A stretch of 64,000 bases of DNA from an uncultured Eggerthellaceae bacterium (lineage in GTDB: Bacteria; Actinomycetota; Coriobacteriia; Coriobacteriales; Eggerthellaceae), in contig CAIFEG010000002.1 of the NCBI GenBank assembly GCA_903789415.1, forward strand, positions 83,730 through 147,729. Reading direction: 5' to 3'. Every line of letters begins with the position of its first letter. Position 1 is the stretch's first letter. Under the pieces are notes generated by a model. That model saw nothing but the letters and a program-made list of their open reading frames with translations. It ran no database searches and was not told the DNA's origin. The position numbers and the translations under genes are program-made. Shown here in pieces: positions 35,250-44,449 of the stretch.

Positions 35250-36827
35250 CTATTTATTCTGATCCAGCAAATCCAAAATCTCTGCTCGGCTGTGAACACC
35301 GCACTTTTCATAGATGTGGCGCAGATGAGTTTTTACCGTTGCGGGGCTCACGGACAGTTTTTCTTCGATTGCTCGTGACCCGTGGCCGGTAGCCCAAAGG
35401 GTGAATACTTCCGTTTCGCGTGGGGACAGCTCATATTTTTCTGCCGCAGAAGCAATTCGTTCCCCTAGTGAGTCAACCGGTTCCTCCTGCGCTGTTTGAG
35501 TGGAAATATCTAAGAACTCACCTTCCATTTCGTGAGCCGTTGCAGGCTCAAAAGAAAACGTCGTGTCACTGTCTAAAAATGCATAACCTGCGGTGAAGGT
35601 GAGAATAAAAATAGAGATAACAATGAATAGAGTCACATTGGTTGGCATGCCAAATGAGCATATTTCGCCTGTTGCCATTCCCAAATGAATCGCTAAACGC
35701 CCAACTGCGAGAACAAGCAACGATGAAAAATGAGTAGACTGAATGATTTCAATCAGAAGTATCCAAGTGAGCATGTCGATGAGCGCTGATCCCGCAGACA
35801 CAATGACAAAGGAGGCCGCGGTGTGAGTGCTGGATATTGCCACGATCACACATGCAATTGCGAGCAGTGGGATGGATGCGCGATACAGAAGCCCCAAATT
35901 CAATTTTTCATGTGATAAGGACGCACCGTAAAAAAGGAGTGGAACTGCTACGGCCGCGATGGGCAGGGCCATGAGCAATGGCTCACTGTAGACACCTCTT
36001 TCGGCCCCCATGATATACATGCGCAGACCACCGCAGACAAACATTATGAGAATGAGCCCCACAACAATACGTCTAATTCCTGGGTTGCTGAAAAACGTTG
36101 AAAGTTCATCGGGAGAGCTCTCTGAGGCAGAAATATTCCGCGCACCATAAGCAAAACGCATTGGTTCAAATGCGTAAAGAACAAAAATCGAAAGCATGGG
36201 CATAAATGCAACGAGCATGCCGCTTATCGGTTGAGGAATCAAAGAAATTACAACATAGAGTATGGCTGCAATAAGGAAAGAGCCTGCTGTTTGGGTGGTG
36301 ACCTGTCGTGCATTAAGCGAACAATATGCTTGTCCCCAGGCAATCGCTATAAGAGGCGAAGCGAGCCCCGACAGAATTGCGCCGGCCGTAATCATAGAGA
36401 GATTATTTCCACTGAGCGGCAAGGAATAGAACAGGGTTCCTAAGGTTGTACATATAGCAGCCACCCATACAAAAGCATTTTGATATTTGTTCTGTTCGAT
36501 GCGTGTGCGCAGTGCAATAACCACCAGGAAAGTAAACACTCCCGCGAAGCCCGACACAATATGGAGCAGGGGGATTAAAGAAGAGCCGTCAGGTCCATTC
36601 CCTGTAATTTGGACCGAGTTAAAAGATAGGTATACCCAACTCCAGTAAAGACTAAAGCCTAAATACGAGAGACTGGGGTAGCGCTCTTCTTTTGTGCTTG
36701 TATTTTTGTTTTGGTGAAGTGAATCAGCGCTTCTGTTTATATGAACCATATCTGAACAGGCAAAATAATACACATCAACTAAATCAGACGATACGGGTCT
36801 AGCGGTGTTCCTCGCAAATAAACCCAT
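35250..36827 (-). CDS. LuxR-family regulator with multi-pass membrane sensor domain
   Basis: The 525-residue protein has about twelve hydrophobic helices between residues 50 and 425 and a C-terminal helix-turn-helix of the LuxR type (LSPRETEVFTLWATGHGS then IEEKLSVSPATVKTHLRHIY). This fusion of an MFS-like membrane domain to a LuxR output domain is characteristic of Coriobacteriia, where many copies lie beside reductase genes. It is divergent from the flavoprotein at 36985, with about 157 bases between, so it likely senses a ligand at the membrane and controls that gene. The start at 36827 has AAGGGAGG rather far upstream, so it could be off by a few codons. Confidence 0.88.
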   Translation of the reverse strand: MGLFARNTARPVSSDLVDVYYFACSDMVHINRSADSLHQNKNTSTKEERYPSLSYLGFSLYWSWVYLSFNSVQITGNGPDGSSLIPLLHIVSGFAGVFTFLVVIALRTRIEQNKYQNAFVWVAAICTTLGTLFYSLPLSGNNLSMITAGAILSGLASPLIAIAWGQAYCSLNARQVTTQTAGSFLIAAILYVVISLIPQPISGMLVAFMPMLSIFVLYAFEPMRFAYGARNISASESSPDELSTFFSNPGIRRIVVGLILIMFVCGGLRMYIMGAERGVYSEPLLMALPIAAVAVPLLFYGASLSHEKLNLGLLYRASIPLLAIACVIVAISSTHTAASFVIVSAGSALIDMLTWILLIEIIQSTHFSSLLVLAVGRLAIHLGMATGEICSFGMPTNVTLFIVISIFILTFTAGYAFLDSDTTFSFEPATAHEMEGEFLDISTQTAQEEPVDSLGERIASAAEKYELSPRETEVFTLWATGHGSRAIEEKLSVSPATVKTHLRHIYEKCGVHSRAEILDLLDQNK

Positions 36828-36893
36828 ACGAATGATGCCAGTTCCTCCCTTAGAAATTTATTATATGCCATACCAATGCAAGGACCGAGGTAA

Positions 36894-36906
36894 TTGGCGG
36901 AGCCAA
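36894..36906. promoter_or_regulatory. Inverted repeat between LuxR and flavoprotein genes
   Basis: TTGGC GGA GCCAA is a perfect 5-bp inverted repeat in the divergent promoter region. It is a candidate operator for the LuxR protein, by position only. Confidence 0.35.
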
Positions 36907-36984
36907 ACAGGGGATGAATAGTTCCGTTAAAGTTCAGTTCATTGCGATGGTATTTCGAGAAAAATTCTTTTTAGGAGGGAATAA

Positions 36985-38580
36985 ATGGAAGGCAAACGAG
37001 GAATTTCGAGGCGCGCGTTTGTAGGTTTAGGCGCGGCAGCTGCTGCAGGCACCGCATTGGCGGAATTGACTGGGTGTGCATCGCCGAGGTCGGCTTCTTC
37101 TCGTGCGGAAGATACTGCAAATACATCATCATCTGGTCGTAATTTAGGTTCTTCATCATTTGAAGTCACAAGTGATTCGCAAAGCGCTGATGAAACAAAT
37201 GATGTTGACGTTGTGGTAGTTGGCTCCGGCATGGGCGGCTTTTCTGCTGCATTAACGTTGGCAGAGCTTAATTCCGACGCACAAATTGTCTTATTAGAGA
37301 AAAATGACACGCTTGGTGGCTCCACTAATATGGCGGAATGCCCAGCGGGAGCGCGTCCATTTGAGTATACCGAAGCAGAAGCACGTGCTGCTGCTGCCGA
37401 AGCACAAGCATCGACGCAGGGCGTTTCTAACCCTATGTTGCTTTATAGCATGTTCCGCGATGCACGAGAAAACTTTTCCTGGTTGTTTGATACCCATGGG
37501 GTGAAATATACCAAGCAAGGACAGGCTCCCGCTTTCTATGAGGGCGGCAACGGAACAATCGCCATACAAACGCTTAATAATGATGCGCAGACACATAGCA
37601 ATCTACAAATAATTACCTCGAGCCCGGTCACTCAACTTCTCCTTGACGATGAGTACACGGTAACCGGGGTACGTGCACGGCAAAATGGCCACTACGTTGA
37701 TTATCATGCCAAAGCAGTCGTTCTCGCTACGGGTGGTCTTTCTACCAATAAGGAATTGCTGGCAAATTATAGTAGCCAAGACATGGAAAAAATAATTGGC
37801 TGGGGTCAAGGCCAGGATGGCGATGGTCAATTAATGGCTGAGCAAACGGCACATGGTCGAGCCAATCACATAACGGTGGACAGCTTATTCAACAATGTGG
37901 CAGGTTTTTCCTACGACAGCCCATTGGGTGCGTGCGTAGGAATGGAGGCTGCTGATTTTTGGGTCAACGAAGATGGTCTGCGCTTTATGAGTGAAGATAT
38001 TTCCAGCACGGCGGTATCAGGCAAAGTAGTAGAAGAGCAGGGTGATGTGTGGTCGATATTGTCTGCCGACACGGTGCAACGGTTTGCTGATGGTGGGTGT
38101 AACCGCCATTACAGCGGGTTTGCCGATCCTCTGGTAGGTAACCCGATCCCCGGTCTTCAGGATGAAATTGACAAATATCTTGAACAATGCCCAAGCGAGT
38201 GTTTTAAGGCAGATACGCTTGATGAGCTCGCAAACGATATCAATGTTCCTGCGGAAACATTGAAGGCAGAAGTCAATGCATATAACACTGGTACCGATAC
38301 CGAGTGGGGAAAAGATAGCCAGTATATTTGGCCCATGACTACGGCTCCATACTATGCGTTCCGTATTTCAAGTGGAATGCTCAATACTTCGGGAGGCATC
38401 CGGATTAATACGAATGCACAAGTTACTGATGCCCGCGGAAAGGCAATAGACGGTCTGTTCGCAGCCGGTGTGTGCACGAGCGGCTGGGATGGTGAAGTTT
38501 ATGGTAACGGCACATGCCAAGCAGCAGCGCTATGGGCTGGTCGTACTGCAGCGAAATATATTAATCAGAATGTTTTGTAG
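36985..38580 (+). CDS. Tat-exported FAD-dependent reductase (fumarate-reductase flavoprotein family)
   Basis: The leader ISRRAFVGLGAAAAAG has twin arginines and ends at LTGC, so a Tat-exported lipoprotein is predicted. From about residue 73, VDVVVVGSGMGGFSAALTLAE is the FAD-binding start. Residues LNTSGGIRINTNAQV stand where fumarate reductases carry a histidine in HTMGG, so fumarate need not be the substrate. The C-terminal VYGNGTCQAAALWAGRTAAK closes the FAD site. No heme (CxxCH) or FMN-binding domain is attached. It resembles the many paralogous reductases that Coriobacteriia use on dietary or amino-acid-derived acceptors; the true acceptor is unknown. The LuxR protein upstream may regulate it. 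Confidence 0.87.
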   Translation: MEGKRGISRRAFVGLGAAAAAGTALAELTGCASPRSASSRAEDTANTSSSGRNLGSSSFEVTSDSQSADETNDVDVVVVGSGMGGFSAALTLAELNSDAQIVLLEKNDTLGGSTNMAECPAGARPFEYTEAEARAAAAEAQASTQGVSNPMLLYSMFRDARENFSWLFDTHGVKYTKQGQAPAFYEGGNGTIAIQTLNNDAQTHSNLQIITSSPVTQLLLDDEYTVTGVRARQNGHYVDYHAKAVVLATGGLSTNKELLANYSSQDMEKIIGWGQGQDGDGQLMAEQTAHGRANHITVDSLFNNVAGFSYDSPLGACVGMEAADFWVNEDGLRFMSEDISSTAVSGKVVEEQGDVWSILSADTVQRFADGGCNRHYSGFADPLVGNPIPGLQDEIDKYLEQCPSECFKADTLDELANDINVPAETLKAEVNAYNTGTDTEWGKDSQYIWPMTTAPYYAFRISSGMLNTSGGIRINTNAQVTDARGKAIDGLFAAGVCTSGWDGEVYGNGTCQAAALWAGRTAAKYINQNVL

Positions 38581-38887
38581 TTTGCGTTCCTTGCATTAAA
38601 TAACACAATCGCGCGCGTTTCCCCCTCCCAGCGCGTGACAATCAGAAACTAGAGGCTTACCCGACGCCTACGGATGGGCCTCTAGCATTTTAAGCTGCAT
38701 ATTTTCATCATAAAGTCCGCGTGTAAATGGGCATCCAAAGGCATATGAAATCCCTGATAGAGGTTCCATTGATACATCATTTGTAGCATAGATACTATTT
38801 ATGGGAGTTTTTTCCGAATTGTTACGAAATGGTGCTAGTCTTTTTACTTGCGTGCAAATAGCACGTAGAAAAAGAAAGGAATCTATC
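38581..38887. other. Region between the flavoprotein and MFS genes
   Basis: No gene is supported. It contains the hairpin at 38649-38685. The MFS frame is open from 38801 but lacks a ribosome site before 38888. Confidence 0.5.
38649..38685. terminator. Hairpin after the flavoprotein gene
   Basis: CTAGAGGC (38649-38656) pairs perfectly with GCCTCTAG (38678-38685), extended inward by an imperfect CCC/GGG pairing. CATTTTAA follows, a weak T-run. Confidence 0.6.
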
Positions 38888-40267
38888 GTGGCACTCTCTG
38901 AAGAGAAGAAAGGGACGTTCGCCGTCTCTCTCACGAACTTTTTGGATTCAGGGTGTATCGTCGCGGCCAGTACTGCATTTACCTTTTGGGCAGCAGCATT
39001 TGGCATCGGTGGGGCACATGATCCAAGCACTGCTTTCTGGACTGCTTTGTGGGGAGCAATTTCTGCAAATGCGTTCGGCGCTGCTGTCGGTGCGTTAATC
39101 GGCGGATTTTTAACGGACCGTTATGGACGTAAATTCATTTATACGTACAACCTTTTGGTATATGCGTTAGGCGTGTTCTTGATTATGTGCGCCGTAAACG
39201 TCCCAATGGTTACTATCGGAATTATTCTTTCCGGCTTGGCTGTTGGCGCAGGAGTACCTGCATCGTGGAGTTATATCTCTGAAACGTCAGAAACGACCCA
39301 TCGTGCACGCAACATCGGCATCAGCCAGTTCGCATGGTCTTGCGGACCAACCATCATCTTTATTCTTTCACTTATTCTTTCGATGGTGTTCCCTGCAACA
39401 GACGCAGATGGGAACCTCTTCCCTTCAGGTACCTATGGCCCATTTGATGGACTTTTAGGAACACGTATCATCTTCGCGATGCTGTTCGTTGTTTCCCTGA
39501 TTGCATGGAACCTGCAGCGTAAACTTCATGAATCTGACGATTGGGCCCAGAAGCGCCAAGAAGAAGTTGCCAATAAGGTGAGCTTCGGCAAGCTTATGGG
39601 TCGCGTATTCACGAACCCGATCAATGTAAAGACCATTATTTTCTTGGTTGCGGTCTATGTTATGTGGAACCTGGTCGCAGGTACACAGGGCGGCTTTATG
39701 CCATACCTCTACACCGCAGCTGGTGGACTGACCGCAGTACAGTCAAACATCCTCAACACCGTTATGTGGGCTTTGACAGCAATCTTCTCGCTGGTCATAT
39801 TCAGCAAATTCGGCGATCGTGTACCGCATCGCATTATGTTCGGTGTTGGCGCGGCAATGGCACTTGCGGCATGGGTTTTGATGGTATTCTTCGGAACTAC
39901 TCTGCAAAATGGCACGTCTGGTCAATACGGCTGGATCCTTTGGGTATACGTTGCCCTTTGGGGAATTTCCGCAGGCTTTTCTGCTCAATGCTTCTACGCA
40001 TTATGGGGAACCGAGCTGTTCCCGACGCAGTACCGTGGTGGTGCCCAAGGAATCATGTTCTTCTTGGTTCGTGGACTTTCCGGTGTTTGGTCACTCGTTA
40101 CGGTTGCAGGACTTTCTATTGGTACACCTCAAGGATTCACGACTGCTGGCATTCTGATGTGCATCTTCTTGGCCATCTCTTTGATCGTTGGCGTTATTTG
40201 GTGCCCAAATACCCAAGGCAAGACGCTGGACCAGATCACCAAGGAGCGCTACGGAGACAACATCTAG
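38888..40267 (+). CDS. MFS transporter, sugar-porter type
   Basis: Predicted 12-helix sugar:proton symporter. The 459-residue product has GGFLTDRYGRKFIYTYN (the MFS loop 2-3 motif, about residues 75-91), the LFPTQYRGGAQG pattern near helix 10-11, and the C-terminal PNTQGKTLDQITKE that mirrors the sugar-porter PESxGxxLEEI motif. A GTG start at 38888 is seven bases after AAAGGA; the frame upstream has no such site. It is the only sugar porter near the rhamnose genes, which lack a transporter of their own; rhamnose uptake is a guess. A link to the flavoprotein is also possible. Confidence 0.88.
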   Translation: MALSEEKKGTFAVSLTNFLDSGCIVAASTAFTFWAAAFGIGGAHDPSTAFWTALWGAISANAFGAAVGALIGGFLTDRYGRKFIYTYNLLVYALGVFLIMCAVNVPMVTIGIILSGLAVGAGVPASWSYISETSETTHRARNIGISQFAWSCGPTIIFILSLILSMVFPATDADGNLFPSGTYGPFDGLLGTRIIFAMLFVVSLIAWNLQRKLHESDDWAQKRQEEVANKVSFGKLMGRVFTNPINVKTIIFLVAVYVMWNLVAGTQGGFMPYLYTAAGGLTAVQSNILNTVMWALTAIFSLVIFSKFGDRVPHRIMFGVGAAMALAAWVLMVFFGTTLQNGTSGQYGWILWVYVALWGISAGFSAQCFYALWGTELFPTQYRGGAQGIMFFLVRGLSGVWSLVTVAGLSIGTPQGFTTAGILMCIFLAISLIVGVIWCPNTQGKTLDQITKERYGDNI

Positions 40268-40269
40268 TC

Positions 40270-40298
40270 TCTGGTAGATTGAGTTTTCTGGCAGATTG
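40270..40298 (+). repeat. Direct repeat after the MFS stop
   Basis: TCTGGTAGATTG (40270-40281) recurs as TCTGGCAGATTG (40287-40298), one mismatch in 12, offset 17, starting three bases past the stop. Confidence 0.7.
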
Positions 40299-40361
40299 CG
40301 CTTGAAGCACTGAATTCGTTTCGGCGGCGGTAGCGAAAACTCATCAGACATAAACGCGGAA

Positions 40362-40402
40362 GGGCGTGCAAGCGATGTAATTCGTTTGCGCGCCCTTTTT
40401 AG
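40362..40402 (+). terminator. Terminator of the MFS gene
   Basis: AAGGGCG (40362-40368) pairs with CGCCCTT (40393-40399), with TGCAA/TTGCG inside, followed by a T-run. Confidence 0.85.
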
Positions 40403-40470
40403 GTGTACGTTCCTTAGGTTTCATTCCTCAGATTTCACGCGACGCTTCAGGCTATTCCAGGTTGTTGCAC

Positions 40471-40505
40471 GAAAAAAGTCCAGCCGCGAAACGCGACTGG
40501 ACTTT
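40471..40505 (-). terminator. Terminator of the hibernation-factor gene
   Basis: AAAGTCCAG (40475-40483) pairs with CTGGACTTT (40497-40505), plus an inner CGCG/CGCG pair; on the minus strand a T-run follows. Confidence 0.88.
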
Positions 40506-40547
40506 CTATTATTGCCTGTGACAGGTTGCTAACACAGAATGGCTTTA

Positions 40548-41120
40548 TTAGTTCGTCTGCCTTAACAGACCATAGCCGCCATCGTTTCTGCGATAAAGAA
40601 CACATACCTTGTTGCTGTCTTTGTCGGTGTAAGCGAAGAAGTCGTGACCTAACAAATCGATTTGAAGTAATGCCTCATCTTCGGTCATTGGCTCAAACTT
40701 CATGTCCTTTACACGTACAACTTCTTCGTCTGACAGCTCATCCATTAATGCGTCAAAATCAGGCTCTTGGTCTGCACCAGCCTTACGGATGGTGTTTGTC
40801 GCATCAGAATGAGAAGTGTGCTTGATCACGCGCGTCTTAAACTTGCGCAGCTGACGTAATACTTTCGCAGCGGCAACGTCAATTGCGGCATACATATCTT
40901 CTTCATGCTCTTCCACACGGATGATATGACCCTTCGTACGCATCGTAACTTCGCATACCGCAGGGCGTGAATAGGAAGGATTTTTTTCAACATGTAGTAC
41001 AACATTTGCGCTTAATGGGCTAATATCCATGACCTTCATGGAGTTGCCAACTTTTTCCGTAGCGTATTGTCGAAGGGCATCAGTAACGACCATCTTTCGG
41101 CCAGTAACAGAGATATCCAT
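40548..41120 (-). CDS. hpf: Long-form ribosome hibernation promoting factor
   Basis: Binds the 30S subunit and, through its C-terminal domain, dimerises ribosomes into inactive 100S particles. The 190-residue protein has the S30AE start MDISVTGRKMVVTDALRQYA, a middle linker and the C-terminal VVRVKDMKFEPMTEDEAL, typical of the long form. Upstream on the minus strand is an AAAGGCG ribosome site. It is divergent from an NlpC/P60 gene across about 400 bases and ends at a strong terminator. Confidence 0.94.
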   Translation of the reverse strand: MDISVTGRKMVVTDALRQYATEKVGNSMKVMDISPLSANVVLHVEKNPSYSRPAVCEVTMRTKGHIIRVEEHEEDMYAAIDVAAAKVLRQLRKFKTRVIKHTSHSDATNTIRKAGADQEPDFDALMDELSDEEVVRVKDMKFEPMTEDEALLQIDLLGHDFFAYTDKDSNKVCVLYRRNDGGYGLLRQTN

Positions 41121-41516
41121 GCAAATCGCCTTTCTTACTAGAGGACATCATCATTTTTGAAGAGCATGAGAGCTTTCAATGTCAAAGAATATATAATTAC
41201 TCAGACCGTACCGTATCGGTAGGCTTCTTCAAAAATTCATATTTTCAGTATAGCGCTCCTTATGGTCAAAAACGCAAAGAGGTTCGCTCTACAAAAGTTA
41301 AATGATATCCGATTTATAAGGTAAAACACCTAAAGACGTATGAGTCAGGTTCGGAACTTTATGTGTGAGCTCGCCCGAGAAAGCCATTTGGATCATGTTC
41401 CCAAACTGTTTCAATTGGCGTTTCTCAACCCCAAAAAATTGGTAATAATTTTATATCTGACTATGATGGTGTGCTGAACCAAGAAAGGCAATAATCTCCC
41501 TAGGAGGCATATATCT
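41121..41516. other. Divergent intergenic region between hpf and NlpC/P60 gene 1
   Basis: No gene. On the minus strand a TATACT (41248-41253) could serve hpf. TACCG TAT CGGTA near 41210 forms a small hairpin. Upstream of the hydrolase start, CCTAGGAGG is a strong ribosome site. I looked for a c-di-AMP (ydaO) riboswitch, as often found before cell-wall hydrolases, and saw no convincing match. Confidence 0.45.
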
Positions 41517-42707
41517 ATGGAGTTCGGTTTTCATGCCGCACGCACGCATTGGTTTAAAAAAGTCATGATTGGCGCTGCAGCAGGCGCTCTCACATTTGGC
41601 TTAATGGCAGGTGCTTCTCCTGCAAAGGCTCAAGCAGATGAAGTTTCAGATGTACAGGCGCAGGCGCAAACTGCGCTCGACTCACTCAATGATTTGCTTG
41701 CACAAGAAGATCAAGCTACTCAGGATTACTTCACCGCTGCGCAAAATATGGAACAGGCTCAAGCTGATATTGATACGCAGAACCAAAATATAAGCAATTA
41801 TCAGTCGCAGCTTTCTAACCGTGCCCGCATGATGTACCGTGGCGGGCAAGATACATATCTTTCAGTTCTACTTGGATCAAACTCATTTACCGATTTTGCG
41901 AACAACTGGGATTTGCTCAACAAGATGAATCAAAAAGATGCTGATTTGGTAAGCCAGACGAAACAAGCTCGCCAACAGCTTGAAGAAGATGAGCAGAACT
42001 ATTCCGATCAAAAAGATCAGGCTTTGCAAAAGCGTGATGAGATTGCAGCTGAATCTGAGCAGATGCGCGATACTTACAATAATTTGTCTCAACAGGCAAA
42101 AGATATGCTCGCCTCACAGCAGTCCGCAAAGGCAACCCTCACGGCAGTCGGTGGCGACGCAGCTTCCAGTGTAAACGGGGGATCAGGTGGAACTTCAGCA
42201 GACACATCAGCATCGGATGACGGCACCGGTACCGCTGGTGGCGGTCAGACCGAAGTTGTTTCAGCAAGCGAAGTTCAAAGTTACGATGCTAGTTCTGGAA
42301 CGGTGACGCTTTCGGACGGCACACAAGCCCAAGCAACTTATGATCCTTCAACAGGAAACTATATTGTTCAGCGCGCCATGCAGTTTGTTGGCGGAAATTA
42401 TGGTTGGGGTCAGCAGAATGCAAGCACCAATACCTTTGATTGCTCTGGCCTTGTGGACTATGTATACGGATGGGGTTCGAACGGCCAGCACGGTGGAGAT
42501 GCTGAAAGCATTTATGAAAACACCACGCAAATTGATTCCTCGCAGGCTCAGCCAGGCGATATTTTGATTTGGGGCGCAGGAACGGGTAATGCATGGCACA
42601 CGGCGATTTATGCGGGGAATGGCATGATGGTTTCCGCTGATAATCCTTCTTCAGGGATTAACTATGAACAAATTTACGGTAACCCCATTTACACCCGGGC
42701 AAATTAA
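41517..42707 (+). CDS. Secreted NlpC/P60 peptidoglycan hydrolase with coiled coil (gene 1)
   Basis: Predicted cell-wall endopeptidase. Residues 1-40 are a Sec-type signal (hydrophobic MIGAAAGALTFGLMAGAS, then AQA). A PcsB-like coiled coil of about 170 residues (Gln, Glu, Asp-rich) follows, then a Ser/Gly/Thr linker (about 215-255) and the NlpC/P60 domain. The catalytic cysteine lies in TFDCSGLVDYVYG near residue 309 and the histidine in AWHTAIYAG. The strong site AGGAGG precedes the ATG at 41517. Gene 2 downstream has the same layout. Confidence 0.92.
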   Translation: MEFGFHAARTHWFKKVMIGAAAGALTFGLMAGASPAKAQADEVSDVQAQAQTALDSLNDLLAQEDQATQDYFTAAQNMEQAQADIDTQNQNISNYQSQLSNRARMMYRGGQDTYLSVLLGSNSFTDFANNWDLLNKMNQKDADLVSQTKQARQQLEEDEQNYSDQKDQALQKRDEIAAESEQMRDTYNNLSQQAKDMLASQQSAKATLTAVGGDAASSVNGGSGGTSADTSASDDGTGTAGGGQTEVVSASEVQSYDASSGTVTLSDGTQAQATYDPSTGNYIVQRAMQFVGGNYGWGQQNASTNTFDCSGLVDYVYGWGSNGQHGGDAESIYENTTQIDSSQAQPGDILIWGAGTGNAWHTAIYAGNGMMVSADNPSSGINYEQIYGNPIYTRAN

Positions 42708-42888
42708 TTTGTAGGTTTTCCCTGATCATTTGTACATGTTGTTTGATAAAAGAACGTTTTCTGAAAACTTTTAACAGAGGCGTTTGTGTACAAATAACAT
42801 TTCTCGGGAAAAACTATCAATGGCTTGCTAAAATAAAAAGTTGCAACGAGCCTTAAACGAACTACAAAGCTGCTATCCAGGAGGTTTC

Positions 42889-44091
42889 ATGGAACGGCAT
42901 TCAAACGGAATAACACGGCGCGCATTTATGGGTGGAGCTGCGGCATTCGGTGCTTTAGCAGTAATGTCGTCGACAGTAACTTCTCCATCACGTGCTTTTG
43001 CTGATTCTTCAGACACTCAGGCTCAAGCTGACCAGGCACGCAGCGAACTTGCGGACATGCAGACCAGACTTGAGCAAGCTTCAAATGATTATTACCAGGC
43101 CTTAGCCGATCGCGATCAAGCACAGCAGTCAATGGAAGATGCCCAGGGGCGCATTGATGATCTGAATGGCCAGATCAGCGTGGTTCAGGGCCAGCTGAGC
43201 AATCGTGCTCGTAATATGTACCGTGATGGTGCAACGACGTATTTAAGTTGCCTTTTGGGTGCATCAAGCTTTCAGGAATTCACGACCAATCTCGATATGT
43301 TGAACCGTCTCAATCAAAACGATGTTGACCTGGTCAACCAGAGTCGAGATTTACGTCAGCAAGCACAAAATGAGCGTGATGAATATCAACATCAAGCTGA
43401 TGTAGCTGATCAAAAGACCCAGGAAGCAGCGGATATTCGTTCGCAAACTGAGTCTGATATTCAAGATATGCAAAACAGGATTAATTCCTTAGATGAACAA
43501 GCTCGACAGGAGCTCGAGCAGGAGCAAGCTGCACGCGCTGCACAAGCAGCCCAACAGGCATCTCTACAGCAAGTTCAAGAGACGCAACAGGCAACTGCTG
43601 CTGGCGGTAATGACGGCGGCGATGGTGGAGCTGCGGCATCTAATGATGGCGGCGGATCTGCCGGGTATGACGGTGGTGGAGGATCCTACGATGGCGGTGG
43701 ATCTTCTGGTCCTGTCTACGATGGCGGTGGCGGAGGAGGAATTCCTACGCACGGCTCCGTTGTTGACTACGCGCTAAGTCGTATCGGTTGCCCCTATGTC
43801 TGGGGTGCTGAAGGCCCCGATGCCTTCGATTGTTCCGGACTTACCAAGTGGTGCTACGGGCAGGTAGGAATCTATCTTCCTCATCAGACCGAATCTCAGT
43901 ATGCAGCTGCACGTGCAGTCATGCCGATTTCCTCTTGCTCTGCGGGCGATGTTTTGTGGCGCTATGGCCATGTTGGTATTGCACAGATTGATGGCGGTAC
44001 TCAGTATATTCATGCACCAACTTTTGGAGCTCGCGTTCGTAATACCGATGCACTTTCTTGGGCAGGATTTACCGCAGCACTTCGTTTCTAA
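42889..44091 (+). CDS. Secreted NlpC/P60 peptidoglycan hydrolase with Tat-like leader (gene 2)
   Basis: Predicted cell-wall endopeptidase related to the gene before it. The 400-residue product has TRRAFMGGAAAFGALAV, a twin-arginine leader rather than the Sec leader of gene 1. A Gln/Asp/Glu coiled coil (about 45-235), a Gly-rich linker with YDGGGGSYDGG-type repeats (about 240-285) and the NlpC/P60 domain follow, with the catalytic cysteine in AFDCSGLTKWCYG near residue 314 and YGHVGIAQIDGG with the histidine. AGGAGG lies before the ATG at 42889; the frame opens earlier, at 42841, without one. tatA lies about 360 bases downstream. Confidence 0.92.
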   Translation: MERHSNGITRRAFMGGAAAFGALAVMSSTVTSPSRAFADSSDTQAQADQARSELADMQTRLEQASNDYYQALADRDQAQQSMEDAQGRIDDLNGQISVVQGQLSNRARNMYRDGATTYLSCLLGASSFQEFTTNLDMLNRLNQNDVDLVNQSRDLRQQAQNERDEYQHQADVADQKTQEAADIRSQTESDIQDMQNRINSLDEQARQELEQEQAARAAQAAQQASLQQVQETQQATAAGGNDGGDGGAAASNDGGGSAGYDGGGGSYDGGGSSGPVYDGGGGGGIPTHGSVVDYALSRIGCPYVWGAEGPDAFDCSGLTKWCYGQVGIYLPHQTESQYAAARAVMPISSCSAGDVLWRYGHVGIAQIDGGTQYIHAPTFGARVRNTDALSWAGFTAALRF

Positions 44092-44101
44092 AAAAAGTAG
44101 A

Positions 44102-44132
44102 CATGTAGATTGAAAACCATGTAGATTGAAAA
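44102..44132 (+). repeat. 15-bp direct repeat past NlpC gene 2
   Basis: CATGTAGATTGAAAA occurs at 44102-44116 and 44118-44132 (offset 16), starting about ten bases after the gene's stop. Confidence 0.88.
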
Positions 44133-44284
44133 ACTCTTAATACATGTTTGACATTGAATTCTTCACGAGTATGATATTTTACTTGTAAGTACGAAATCGT
44201 ACTTACAAGTAAAATGTGTATCGTGTCTAGGTAGTGCAGAACAGAGTGCATTTGTGCTAATATTGACGCCGCTGTATGAGTAAT

Positions 44285-44361
44285 CGGGATGTGGCTCAGC
44301 TTGGTAGAGCGCTGCGTTCGGGACGCAGAGGCCGCTGGTTCAAATCCAGTCATCCCGACCA
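44285..44361 (+). tRNA. tRNA-Pro (anticodon CGG)
   Basis: Acceptor stem CGGGATG pairs with CATCCCG. The anticodon arm CTGCG TTCGGGA CGCAG gives anticodon CGG, which reads the proline codon CCG. The T-arm contains GGTTCAAATCC. The 3' CCA (44359-44361) is encoded. D-arm GCTC...GAGC is present. Confidence 0.97.
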
Positions 44362-44449
44362 TAAAATATATGTCATGCATATATTTCTCGAATTGCTCAT
44401 ATAAGCGCTGTAGAATGCGCATAGTCGCACTTGATTTACGGAGGTAAGT

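Noticed and set aside
41121-41516. c-di-AMP (ydaO) riboswitch before the first NlpC/P60 gene
   Set aside because: Expected in this position by analogy, but the conserved cores of that riboswitch were not found.
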